Below are positions 1-6,982 of a stretch of 41,659 bases of DNA, piece by piece. The position numbers and the translations under genes are program-made. The notes under the pieces were generated by a model. It was given only the letters and a program-made list of their open reading frames with translations, did no database searches and was not told the DNA's origin. How positions within the stretch are numbered: position 1 is the first letter of the stretch; every line of letters starts with the position of its first letter. The stretch spans positions 1-41,659 of the forward strand of contig JBNKMS010000020.1 in assembly GCA_050293315.1 (NCBI GenBank). The letters run 5' to 3'. Source of the stretch: CBFDBF01 sp050293315 (lineage in GTDB: Bacteria; Pseudomonadota; Gammaproteobacteria; Chromatiales; Chromatiaceae).

Positions 1-43
1 AAACGTCGAGACCTGCATATTGTTCATTGATATACTTTTTCAT
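1..43 (-). CDS. Start of a probable IS110-family transposase, cut by the window edge
   Basis: Only the first 14 codons are inside the window, reading MKKYINEQYAGLDV from an ATG at 43-41, with an AGGAGAG ribosome binding site just upstream. IS110-family transposases open with a DEDD RuvC-like domain whose first strand reads (Y)xGLDVS, and this fragment fits that opening. The identification rests on this short motif only. It could be another small protein starting the same way. If correct, an insertion sequence lies immediately left of the HigBA module. Confidence 0.4.
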   Translation of the reverse strand, partial: MKKYINEQYAGLDV

Positions 44-142
44 GGCCGCTCTCCTATCAGGGGTTTATTGAGGCTGATCTCATCAGACCTCGTATTCTAA
101 ACCCGGAGAGTGGCCACTATAGTGCAATTACACCGTGTCCCC

Positions 143-169
143 GGAATTCGCGGAATTCGCGGAATTCGT
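143..169. repeat. Three tandem copies of a 9-bp unit
   Basis: The unit ggaattcgc occurs three times head to tail, with the last base of the third copy changed. It lies between the putative transposase start and the 3' end of higA. No function is evident; it may mark a slippage event or the end of an inserted element. Confidence 0.8.
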
Positions 170-177
170 CGCTCTGG

Positions 178-195
178 GCCGCATTGTTATGCGGC
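178..195 (-). terminator. Hairpin at the end of higA, possible weak terminator
   Basis: A perfect 7-bp stem (gccgcat / atgcggc) with a 4-base loop covers the stop codon of higA. It is not followed by a T-run on the minus strand, so intrinsic termination is uncertain; it may only protect the mRNA 3' end. Confidence 0.4.
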
Positions 196-480
196 ATTAA
201 TCTTCACCTTATGAACACTGCCGAGCTTGATATGCTTTTTTGCCTGCCAAAGATCATAGGCATCTTGCATAGCTAACCAACTCTCAGGGCTGCGACCGAG
301 AGACTTTGAAAGGCGAAGAGCCATTTCAGGACTAACGCCGCTCTGCATTTTTAGTACCCTGTTAAGAGTGGACGCAGCGACACCAAGTTTTGCAGCTAAA
401 AAGCGGCAACTTAAGTCAAAAGGCTCCATATAGGTTGCTAGTATAAATTCGCCAGGATGCGGTGGGTTGTGCATAGCCAT
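187..480 (-). CDS. higA: HigA-family addiction-module antitoxin
   Basis: This 97-residue protein is an XRE-type helix-turn-helix antitoxin of the HigA family, expected to bind the HigB toxin and repress its own operon. The opening NPPHPGEFI and the stretch LAAKLGVAASTLNRVL are typical of HigA: the first precedes the DNA-binding domain and the second is the helix-turn-helix (about residues 29-44), followed by SPEMALRLSKSLGRSPESWL. The start codon overlaps the toxin stop by one base (TAATG), so the two are translationally coupled. The toxin-first gene order is the normal HigBA order and differs from most other toxin-antitoxin pairs. The gene is more AT-rich than the nif region beside it, consistent with mobility. 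Confidence 0.9.
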   Translation of the reverse strand: MAMHNPPHPGEFILATYMEPFDLSCRFLAAKLGVAASTLNRVLKMQSGVSPEMALRLSKSLGRSPESWLAMQDAYDLWQAKKHIKLGSVHKVKINAA

Positions 481-758
481 TAGTGATAGTCCTCATAATT
501 TACTATATAGGCGTTTCCATCAGAAAATTCGAAAGTTATACGCCAGTTAGCATTTACAGTAATTGACCACAAACCCTTTAGGCTACCTTTTAGCTGGTGT
601 AAACGATAGCCAGGGATATCAATATCTTCAATATGATAAGCCGTGTCTAGAGCAGTTAATTGCATTCTTAGCTTTGAGGCGTGTTTAGCCTGAATGCCTT
701 TGGTGCTGCCAGAAAAATAGAATTTTTCTAGGCCCTTATGCTTGAAGGACTTAATCAT
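480..758 (-). CDS. higB: HigB-family mRNA interferase toxin
   Basis: This 92-residue protein belongs to the RelE/ParE superfamily of ribosome-dependent mRNA interferases. It shows the family hallmark YRLHQLKGSLKGLWSI followed by the NWRITF strand and a terminal DYH; Arg73 and His92 sit where HigB enzymes carry catalytic residues. Its length is normal. It is the first gene of the higBA operon. A good sigma-70 promoter lies at 765-792, and its likely transcription start falls on or within two bases of the ATG at 758, so the mRNA may be leaderless. The fold and family are well supported; activity is inferred from the family. Confidence 0.88.
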   Translation of the reverse strand: MIKSFKHKGLEKFYFSGSTKGIQAKHASKLRMQLTALDTAYHIEDIDIPGYRLHQLKGSLKGLWSITVNANWRITFEFSDGNAYIVNYEDYH

Positions 759-764
759 TTCTCA

Positions 765-792
765 AGTGTAGCATGTTGCGCAACACGGTCAA
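765..792 (-). promoter_or_regulatory. higBA sigma-70 promoter with palindromic operator in the spacer
   Basis: On the minus strand TTGACC (792-787), a 16-bp spacer and TACACT (770-765) form a near-consensus promoter. The spacer contains the perfect 12-bp palindrome tgttgcgcaaca (774-785), the natural place for HigA to bind and exclude RNA polymerase. Autoregulation is inferred from the family; the sequence elements are seen directly. Confidence 0.75.
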
Positions 793-1003
793 GACGCATA
801 ACAGTTAATTACACGACGCACACTGATATTGAGTTATACGACATGCACCGATCTTGAAATACGCAACAAAGATACGCCCTGTGGGCAGTGATATGAGCTG
901 ATGCTTGGCCCATCCTGCCAAGGGGGTATTTCCTATATTCTGTGAGGTTATCAGAGAATGAGGGGGTTAGGTAGGGTTTTTCTTCTGGAAAAGACATCAT
1001 AAC

Positions 1004-1039
1004 CATACGGCGCAATGCCCGTTGGTTATTGCGCCCTAC
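1004..1039. repeat. REP-like hairpin repeat, copy 1
   Basis: This 36-bp unit contains an 8-bp inverted repeat (ggcgcaat / attgcgcc) around an 11-base loop. A second copy with one mismatch lies at 1093-1128 in the same orientation. The stretch between higB and nifA (759-1240) holds no credible gene, only the higBA promoter, these repeats and the hexamer array. Confidence 0.85.
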
Positions 1040-1064
1040 AACTGTTTTTGACTCCCCACCCTCA

Positions 1065-1086
1065 CCCTCCCCACTAGTGGGGAGGG
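1065..1086. repeat. Perfect 22-bp palindrome
   Basis: The sequence centred on cactagtg is identical to its own reverse complement over 22 bp and lies between the two REP-like copies. It may be another intergenic repeat; no regulatory role is evident. Confidence 0.8.
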
Positions 1087-1092
1087 AACAGC

Positions 1093-1128
1093 CATACGGC
1101 GCAATGCCCTTTGGTTATTGCGCCCTAC
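1093..1128. repeat. REP-like hairpin repeat, copy 2
   Basis: This copy matches the unit at 1004-1039 in 35 of 36 positions, with the same inverted repeat and orientation. The single difference is in the loop. Confidence 0.85.
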
Positions 1129-1150
1129 GTCTATTATCCCCTCACCCCAA

Positions 1151-1230
1151 CCCTCTCCCTAAGGGAGAGGGAGAGGGAGAGGGAGAGGGAGAGGGAGAGG
1201 GAGAGGGAGAGGGAGAGGGAGAGGGAGAGG
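1151..1230. repeat. Hairpin repeat expanded into an 11-copy GGGAGA array
   Basis: A ccctctccc / gggagaggg hairpin at 1151-1171 runs into 68 bp of uninterrupted GGGAGA hexamer (1163-1230, about 11.3 units). The array ends 10 bp short of the nifA stop codon. It is a pure purine tract on the plus strand. The same hairpin without expansion occurs at 13543-13563, suggesting that slippage grew the right arm here. Copy number is likely variable between strains. Confidence 0.9.
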
Positions 1231-1240
1231 GGGAAGCGGG

Positions 1241-2809
1241 TTAGATCTGCTTGACCTCGATATTGAGGGTCTGAATCCGATACCCAATCTGCCTTGGGGT
1301 CATGCCTAGCAGGCGCGCTGCCTTGGCCTGGACCCAGCCGGCCTGTTCCAGTGCGGCGATTACGCGCTCGCGCTCGTCCAGGTCGGGATCATCTATATCG
1401 ACCCGGTTGGCTGTAGATGGGGCCGCCCCACTCTGGAGCTGGCTGCCCTGGAAGCCGGTCATGTTGATGACCTCTTTATCGATAATACCGTCTCCGCTCA
1501 TCACCGCGGCGCGCTCGAGACAGTTCTCCAGTTCACGCACGTTGCCCGGCCAGTCGTAGCGCATCAGCAGGCCTATTGCGGAGTCGCTTATCTTGAGTTC
1601 ACGCCCCTGGTTCTTGCCGATCTTCGCCACCAGGAAGCGGGCCAGATCGGGGATGTCCTCCCTGCGGTCACGCAGTGATGGGGTCTCGATGGGCATGACA
1701 TTCAGCCGGTAGTAGAGGTCCTCGCGGAAGTTGCCCGCCTGCACCTCCGACTCCAGCTCGCGGTTGGTCGCCGCGACTACCCGTACATCCACCACCTGGG
1801 TCTTTATACCGCCGACCCGTTCGAACTCGCCCTCCTGCAGTACCCGCAACAGCTTGGCCTGAAAGGCGGGAGAGATCTCACCTATCTCATCGAGAAAGAT
1901 GGTGCCGCCGTGGGCCTGCTCAAACCGCCCCTTGCGCATGGAGGTGGCCCCGGTAAAGGCGCCCTTCTCGTGCCCGAACAGCTCCGACTCCAGCAGTGTG
2001 TCCGGCAGGGCCGCGCAGTTCAGTTTGATGAATGGGCCGTTTGAACGCGGCGAGTTGTAGTGGATTGCGTTGGCAATAAGCTCTTTACCGGTACCCGACT
2101 CACCGCGGATCAATACCGTAGTGTTCCATTTGGCCACCTGGCGCACCTGCTCAAACACCTTGCGCATACTTGGCGTGTGCCCGACCATGTTGGAGAAGCT
2201 GTGCTCGGCCCGCACCTTGCGCCGCAGTGAGTCGCGCTCACTCTTCAGTGCCGACTGGTCATCCTCGAATTTCTTTGCCAGCTGAACCCTCTGCCCGATC
2301 AGGTTTGCCACCATCTCCAGAAAGCGCTGGTGCATTTCCATCGCCCACCTACCGGAGAGTGGCTGCGCGGTGAGTACCCCGGCGGTATTCTCGCCGATCT
2401 GTATCGGCACACCGATAAACGGCAGGCTGGATTCGTAGATACCGAGTCGATCAAGGAAACGTACATCCTCCGAGATGCGCTCGATCACCAGGGGCTCGCC
2501 CTGCTCCATGATCGCGCCGACCACACCCTCACCCTTCTGGTAGCGAACAGTATCCTGAGGTGCAGGATTTTCATGCAGGGCGGTAACCAGCAGGTCACCA
2601 CTACTCTCCTCCAACAGACCGATCATGCCGTGGCGCATATTGCCGGTGTCATTGAGGGTCCTTAGGACCTCACTCAAGGTCTCACGGAAATCCAGTGAGC
2701 GACTCAACACCTGGCTTACCAGATAGATACACTCCAGCTCGCTCTCAAGGATGACCCTGCCCTGGGCCTCCATATCAGCCGTGGCACTGCTGTCATCACG
2801 CCTCGTCAT
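1241..2809 (-). CDS. nifA: NifA, nitrogen-fixation sigma-54 activator
   Basis: NifA is the enhancer-binding protein that activates sigma-54 promoters of nif genes. The 522 residues divide into an N-terminal GAF domain (about 25-180), an AAA+ domain with Walker A GESGTGKE (236-243), the sigma-54 contact loop GAFTGA (283-288) and Walker B GGTIFLDE (301-308), and a C-terminal Fis-type helix-turn-helix (AKAARLLGMTPRQIGYRI). The linker before the helix-turn-helix has no cysteines, unlike the oxygen-sensitive NifA of rhizobia, so oxygen control should come through NifL. The gene overlaps the end of nifL by 14 bases. Its 3' end abuts the GGGAGA array. Confidence 0.95.
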   Translation of the reverse strand: MTRRDDSSATADMEAQGRVILESELECIYLVSQVLSRSLDFRETLSEVLRTLNDTGNMRHGMIGLLEESSGDLLVTALHENPAPQDTVRYQKGEGVVGAIMEQGEPLVIERISEDVRFLDRLGIYESSLPFIGVPIQIGENTAGVLTAQPLSGRWAMEMHQRFLEMVANLIGQRVQLAKKFEDDQSALKSERDSLRRKVRAEHSFSNMVGHTPSMRKVFEQVRQVAKWNTTVLIRGESGTGKELIANAIHYNSPRSNGPFIKLNCAALPDTLLESELFGHEKGAFTGATSMRKGRFEQAHGGTIFLDEIGEISPAFQAKLLRVLQEGEFERVGGIKTQVVDVRVVAATNRELESEVQAGNFREDLYYRLNVMPIETPSLRDRREDIPDLARFLVAKIGKNQGRELKISDSAIGLLMRYDWPGNVRELENCLERAAVMSGDGIIDKEVINMTGFQGSQLQSGAAPSTANRVDIDDPDLDERERVIAALEQAGWVQAKAARLLGMTPRQIGYRIQTLNIEVKQI

Positions 2810-3977
2810 GCCAACCTCCCTCTGCTGCGCTCTTTACCGGCAGTCTTACAAACAGACGACAACCCCCGGGAAAGTCCGGGTCCATCTCGACGCTGCCGCC
2901 ATGACTGATCGCCACCTCCTGGGCCATGGTCAACCCCATCCCTGCGTGCGCACCCGCACGCCTCCATCCGCAGAAGAATGGTTCGAATGCCTTAAGACGC
3001 TGCTCCGGCTTTACCCCTGGACCGTTGTCTATGATCGTAACCACCAACTCATTCTCCTCAACTGTTGTCTCCAGGCGTATCTCCCGATGCGGGCTGACCG
3101 CCTCATTCACCGCCTCGATGGCGTTATCGATCAGGTATTTGAACATGCCCCGCAGCGCATTTGCCCGGCCCAATACTGTCGGCAAGGTGGTTGCCGGTTT
3201 CCAATCTATAACCACACCCGATGAAAGCAGTCTGTCCATGGAGAGCTTGATCACCTCGTGCAGGATCTCATTAAGGTTAACCGCGGAGGTCCGCTCACTG
3301 GTTGGTCTTGGCAGTGAGTTATGCAAGCTCTCCATCGCCTCGTTACCACTCTCTAACGCCTGTTGCAGTACCTCGCGCAGTCTTTCGCTACTGTTGTCAG
3401 ACATGGAGAGCGCCGCCTTGATAACATTCAGCGGCACCTGGAGTTTAAAGATGGCACCGGAGATTGCCTCGCGCATGGCCTGCGCCATCTGCTGCTCCAC
3501 CATACTGGAGCGGATCATGTTGAGCTGGGCCTCATTCACCCGTTTACGGGTGGCGGTCACCTCATTGGCGATCAACAACAGGCAGCAGCGGGCATTTTCC
3601 GGTTTGTTGGAATAGTTCTGATGCGCCTCATCCAGCTCTGCCACGCGTGCACCGGAACAGACGAACCAACGGGGGGCAATGCTACCGGGGGGATCGAGTC
3701 TGACCTCGATGTTGCGAAAGCCCTCACCCACCTGACACACGTCGCTGATATTCAGGCCGGTCTGCTGTTCAATCGCCTCGATAAATAGCGCCGCCGGCTC
3801 CTTCCCCCTGAAGTCACCGAGTAGCGCCTTATAGGCGTGGTTGTCCATCAGCACCTTACGGTCAGACCCCACCATGGCGACTACCATGGGGGCGGCATTC
3901 AGGGCGGCCTCGGTAAGCTCCTTCTGGAACCTCAGCTGCTGTTCCAGTTGCTGTATCTCTGTATTGTCCCGCTGCAT
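2796..3977 (-). CDS. nifL: NifL, anti-activator of NifA; short form with one PAS domain
   Basis: NifL binds and inhibits NifA in response to oxygen and fixed nitrogen. This 393-residue form begins with a short coiled segment, then a PAS domain (about 20-150) resembling PAS2 of classical NifL, a central helical region (150-225) with no phospho-acceptor histidine at the usual place, and a GHKL ATP-binding domain (N285, DNGPG 317-321, GMGLT 346-350). Classical NifL is about 500-520 residues with an extra N-terminal FAD-binding PAS1; that domain is absent. An in-frame TAA lies 19 codons upstream with no ATG between, and no PAS1-like reading frame was found there. A sigma-54 promoter lies upstream at 4111-4126. 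NifL identity is well supported; how this form senses redox is unclear. Confidence 0.85.
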   Translation of the reverse strand: MQRDNTEIQQLEQQLRFQKELTEAALNAAPMVVAMVGSDRKVLMDNHAYKALLGDFRGKEPAALFIEAIEQQTGLNISDVCQVGEGFRNIEVRLDPPGSIAPRWFVCSGARVAELDEAHQNYSNKPENARCCLLLIANEVTATRKRVNEAQLNMIRSSMVEQQMAQAMREAISGAIFKLQVPLNVIKAALSMSDNSSERLREVLQQALESGNEAMESLHNSLPRPTSERTSAVNLNEILHEVIKLSMDRLLSSGVVIDWKPATTLPTVLGRANALRGMFKYLIDNAIEAVNEAVSPHREIRLETTVEENELVVTIIDNGPGVKPEQRLKAFEPFFCGWRRAGAHAGMGLTMAQEVAISHGGSVEMDPDFPGGCRLFVRLPVKSAAEGGWHDEA

Positions 3978-4110
3978 ACCTATCCCTCCAGAGGGAGTTT
4001 CAACACTGGAAACCCCTCGGATATCTCGCCGTTAGCCACTGTTTCATTTCGCTGAACCATTACCGTTTAACCTCTTTTGTGGGGCGTGAAAAGCACAATC
4101 CACCCAATAC

Positions 4111-4126
4111 AGCAAGATGCGTACCA
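4111..4126 (-). promoter_or_regulatory. Sigma-54 promoter of nifLA
   Basis: On the minus strand TGGTAC, five bases, then TTGCT match the -24/-12 consensus TGGYAC-N5-TTGCW, with GG and GC exactly ten bases apart. The predicted start near 4101 gives a leader of about 123 bases. The two NifA sites lie at about -86 and -119, the usual range. Confidence 0.75.
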
Positions 4127-4178
4127 CACCAGAAAATGGCCTAAAAACAGCTATTTCCAGCAGGATCATTACCTACAA

Positions 4179-4194
4179 TGTAGACAATATAACA
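4179..4194. promoter_or_regulatory. NifA upstream activating sequence 1
   Basis: A perfect TGT-N10-ACA (N10 = agacaatata) lies between the divergent sigma-54 promoters. The element is symmetrical, so it could serve nifLA, modABC or both. Its centre is 33 bp (three helical turns) from the second site. Confidence 0.7.
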
Positions 4195-4211
4195 GATAAT
4201 GGGGAGAGAAA

Positions 4212-4227
4212 TGTAGGGAACCATACA
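4212..4227. promoter_or_regulatory. NifA upstream activating sequence 2
   Basis: A second perfect TGT-N10-ACA (N10 = agggaaccat). With site 1 it places two NifA sites on the same face of the helix. The rest of the 3978-4444 spacer contains no gene that I can support, and no convincing ModE site. Confidence 0.7.
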
Positions 4228-4381
4228 TTATATATACATCCCTGCCCCCTCTAAATCTGGCTGTTCTACTGTTTAGCCGATAAAAATCCTGTCTTAAATG
4301 TAATTTACTCCTTATTTTTCAATATCATATGGTCGCTAGGCGAGACCCTACAATCGGCCGTGTAGTGCGCCCTATTTTCAT

Positions 4382-4397
4382 TGGCACCCCTATTGCA
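4382..4397 (+). promoter_or_regulatory. Sigma-54 promoter of modABC
   Basis: TGGCAC, five bases, then TTGCA match the -24/-12 consensus without mismatch. The start is predicted near 4408, giving a leader of about 37 bases before the GTG of modA. The NifA sites lie at about -188 and -221, further than usual but workable with DNA bending. Confidence 0.85.
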
Positions 4398-4444
4398 AAA
4401 GCCAGATCTATCTAATTCAAGACTGTAAAACCGGGAGAGACATC

Positions 4445-5209
4445 GTGCCACAAGCAAAAACCACTGTTAGCACCCTGATCATCGGGATTGCCCTTACCCT
4501 GTTCGACGCCCAGGCGTCTGCCGATGAAGTCAGGATAGCCGTGGCGGCCAACTTCACCGACGCCAGCCGTGAGCTCGCCCCTATGTTCGAGCAGACCACC
4601 GGTCACACCACCAAGATCAGCTACGGCTCTACCGGTAAGCTCTATGCGCAGATCGAACATGGGGCGCCGTTTGATCTCTTCCTGGCCGCAGACACCAAGC
4701 GCCCGATCAAGGCGGAAGAGGCAGGACTGGCGGTACCCAACACCAGCTTTGTCTACGCCAAAGGCAGACTGGTGTTGTGGAGCGCCAAACCGGATATGTT
4801 TGAGGATGGTGAGGCCTTCCTCAAAGCTGGGGCGTTCAGTCACATCGCCCTGGCCAACCCCAAGACGGCACCCTACGGCCTGGCCGCAGAGCAGGTGATG
4901 GACCACATCGGTCAACTGGATGCACTGACACCCAAGCTGGTGCAGGGCGACTCACTTGCACAGACCTTCCAGTTCGCCGCTACCGGTAATGCCGAGGCGG
5001 CCTTTGTCGCCCTGGCACAGATCAATGGCTGGAAGGGCGAGGCAGGTTCGCTCTGGGAGATACCGCCAGGGTATTACGCCCCTATAAAGCAAGCGGCGGT
5101 GCTGCTGAAAAGGGGTGAGACCAATCCGGCGGCCACCGCCTACATAGAGTTCCTCAAGAGCGATGTTGCCCGTGAGGTAATCAAACGCTTCGGTTACGGA
5201 GTTGAGTGA
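4445..5209 (+). CDS. modA: Molybdate-binding periplasmic protein ModA
   Basis: ModA captures molybdate (or tungstate) in the periplasm and delivers it to ModBC. The 254-residue product has a signal peptide with likely cleavage after Ala26 (AQASA-DE) and then the typical ModA start VRIAVAANFTDAS, the SYGSTGKLYAQIEHGAPFD ligand-binding stretch and a C-terminal AREVIKRFGYGV. It starts with GTG behind a GGGAGAG ribosome binding site. It is the first gene of modABC, seven bases ahead of modB, and sits under a consensus sigma-54 promoter. This ties molybdenum uptake to the nif regulators next door, presumably to supply the nitrogenase cofactor. Confidence 0.95.
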   Translation: MPQAKTTVSTLIIGIALTLFDAQASADEVRIAVAANFTDASRELAPMFEQTTGHTTKISYGSTGKLYAQIEHGAPFDLFLAADTKRPIKAEEAGLAVPNTSFVYAKGRLVLWSAKPDMFEDGEAFLKAGAFSHIALANPKTAPYGLAAEQVMDHIGQLDALTPKLVQGDSLAQTFQFAATGNAEAAFVALAQINGWKGEAGSLWEIPPGYYAPIKQAAVLLKRGETNPAATAYIEFLKSDVAREVIKRFGYGVE

Positions 5210-5216
5210 GTAAGAG

Positions 5217-5894
5217 ATGATATTCGACTGGCAGCCGGTCTGGCTGACCCTGAAGTTGGCCGCGACCACCACCATAATGTTGCTGCTCATCGGCACCCCG
5301 ATTGCCTGGTGGCTGGCACGCACCCGCGCCTGGTACAGACAGGCGCTGGCAGCGGTGGTTGCGCTGCCGCTGGTACTACCGCCCACGGTGCTCGGGTTCT
5401 ATCTGCTGATCCTGCTCGCCCCGGATGGGCCTATCGGCGCGCTGACCCAGGCGATGGGTATCGGCACCCTCCCCTTCACCTTCCAGGGGCTGGTGTTCGC
5501 ATCGGTGCTCTACTCCATGCCCTTTGTGGTACAACCGCTACAGAACGCCTTCGAGGCCATCGGCCCCCGCCCGATTGAGGTGGCCGCCACCCTACGCGCC
5601 TCCCCCTGGGACCGCTTCATCAGCGTGGCGATCCCGCTGGCGCGCCCCGGCTTTCTCACCGCCGCGGTGCTTGGCTTCGCCCATACCGTGGGTGAGTTTG
5701 GCGTGGTTTTGATGATCGGCGGCAACATCCCCGGCGAGACCAAGGTGCTGTCGGTAGCGATCTATGACTATGTGGAGACCCTGGAGTATGGGCAGGCCCA
5801 TCTGCTTGCCGCCGGCATGCTCACCTTCTCCTTTATGGTGTTGATAACCCTCTACCTGTTCAATGGGCGACTCAGTCGGAGTGGCCAGCCATGA
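5217..5894 (+). CDS. modB: Molybdate ABC transporter permease ModB
   Basis: This 225-residue inner-membrane protein is the channel of the molybdate importer. It has about five to six hydrophobic segments, beginning at LAATTTIMLLLIGTPIAWWL, and the cytoplasmic EAA loop that docks on the ATPase (EVAATLRASPWDRFISVAIPLA, roughly residues 121-142). Length and layout are normal for ModB. It follows modA by seven bases and its stop overlaps the modC start by four (ATGA), so the three genes are one transcription and translation unit. Confidence 0.95.
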   Translation: MIFDWQPVWLTLKLAATTTIMLLLIGTPIAWWLARTRAWYRQALAAVVALPLVLPPTVLGFYLLILLAPDGPIGALTQAMGIGTLPFTFQGLVFASVLYSMPFVVQPLQNAFEAIGPRPIEVAATLRASPWDRFISVAIPLARPGFLTAAVLGFAHTVGEFGVVLMIGGNIPGETKVLSVAIYDYVETLEYGQAHLLAAGMLTFSFMVLITLYLFNGRLSRSGQP

Positions 5895-6964
5895 GCGGTA
5901 TAGAGGTCAGACTGCAGGACAGGATCAGCGGGTTCGATCTGGACGTCGCCTTCAGCGCGCCTGCCCAGGGTATCACCGCGCTGTTCGGCCGCTCCGGCTC
6001 GGGCAAGACCAGTGTATTGCGGGCGGTGGCCGGCCTGGCGCGCGCGCCTCGCGGTCTGGTAAGGATCAATGGCGAGGTGTGGCAGGATGAGCATAGATTT
6101 CTACCAACCCATCGCCGCCCCCTCGGCTATGTGTTTCAGGAGGCGAGCCTGTTTCCCCATCTATCGGTGCGGCGCAATCTGGAGTACGGCATGCGCCGAA
6201 TATCAGAGCGGGAGCGGCAGATCCCGTTCCACGATGTGGTGGAGCTGCTCGGTATCGCCGCCCTGCTGCGGCGGTCAACCCACAGCCTCTCCGGTGGTGA
6301 ACGCCAGCGGGTCGCCATTGCCCGCGCCCTGCTCACCAGTCCGCGTCTGCTACTGATGGACGAGCCGCTGTCGGCCCTCGACCACGGGGCGAAGCAGATC
6401 ATTCTGCCCTATCTGGAGCGTTTACACGACGAGTTCGGCATCCCATCGCTGTATGTCTCGCACGATCCGAATGAGGTGGCGCGACTGGCAGACCGGATGG
6501 TAATACTCGACCACGGCAGGGTGATCGCCGAGGGCAGTGCCGCCTCGCTGCTCACCCGGCTTGATCTACCCCTGGCGAGCTACGATGATGCGGCGGCCCT
6601 ATTGGATGGGTTCGTCAGCTCCCACGACTACAGCTACCACCTCACCTGGATCTCTATGGATGGTGGGCGGGTCGCGGTGGCGCGTGAGGAGATACCGGTT
6701 GGTCGCCATGCACGGGTGCGTATCCAGGCGCGTGATGTCAGCCTCTCTCTGCATGCCCATGCCGACACCAGCATCCTGAATATATTGCCGGTCCGGGTCA
6801 TCGACACCCATGACATCAACCAGTCCCTGATGCTGGTGCGGCTGGAGCTGGAGGATGGCCAGACCCTGCTGTCGCGCATCACCCGCCGCTCCGCCGTAGG
6901 CATGGGGATCCACGAAGGGATGCGGCTCTACGCCCAGGTCAAGAGCGTGGCGCTGCTGTCTTAA
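5891..6964 (+). CDS. modC: Molybdate ABC transporter ATPase ModC
   Basis: ModC powers molybdate import. The 357 residues contain Walker A GRSGSGKT (33-40), a Q-loop (VFQEASLF), the signature LSGGERQR (133-140), Walker B LLLMDEP (153-159) and the switch histidine (YVSHD). A C-terminal Mop/TOBE domain (about 290-355) provides oxyanion binding and is typical of ModC. It overlaps modB by four bases and ends the operon. The next gene, on the opposite strand, ends only 18 bases away, and no intrinsic terminator is visible in the gap. Confidence 0.95.
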   Translation: MSGIEVRLQDRISGFDLDVAFSAPAQGITALFGRSGSGKTSVLRAVAGLARAPRGLVRINGEVWQDEHRFLPTHRRPLGYVFQEASLFPHLSVRRNLEYGMRRISERERQIPFHDVVELLGIAALLRRSTHSLSGGERQRVAIARALLTSPRLLLMDEPLSALDHGAKQIILPYLERLHDEFGIPSLYVSHDPNEVARLADRMVILDHGRVIAEGSAASLLTRLDLPLASYDDAAALLDGFVSSHDYSYHLTWISMDGGRVAVAREEIPVGRHARVRIQARDVSLSLHAHADTSILNILPVRVIDTHDINQSLMLVRLELEDGQTLLSRITRRSAVGMGIHEGMRLYAQVKSVALLS

Positions 6965-6982
6965 CTAAATGGGCAGTGGATA

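Noticed and set aside
178..195. Integron attC-like site after higA
   Set aside because: HigBA pairs are common integron cassettes and the hairpin contains TTGTTATGC-like text, but the bipartite core sites of attC are not present.
809..1015. 68-codon open frame on the minus strand between higB and nifA
   Set aside because: It has no ribosome binding site, no family resemblance, and runs into a REP-like repeat.
1029..1244. Plus-strand frame with a Gly-Glu repeat
   Set aside because: It is a translation of the GGGAGA array and the REP-like units, not a gene.
2975..3000. tRNA-like ggttcgaatgcc
   Set aside because: It lies inside nifL, and no acceptor or anticodon stem surrounds it.
2330..3224. 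Long plus-strand frames opposite nifA and nifL
   Set aside because: They are shadows of the minus-strand genes, with no family features.
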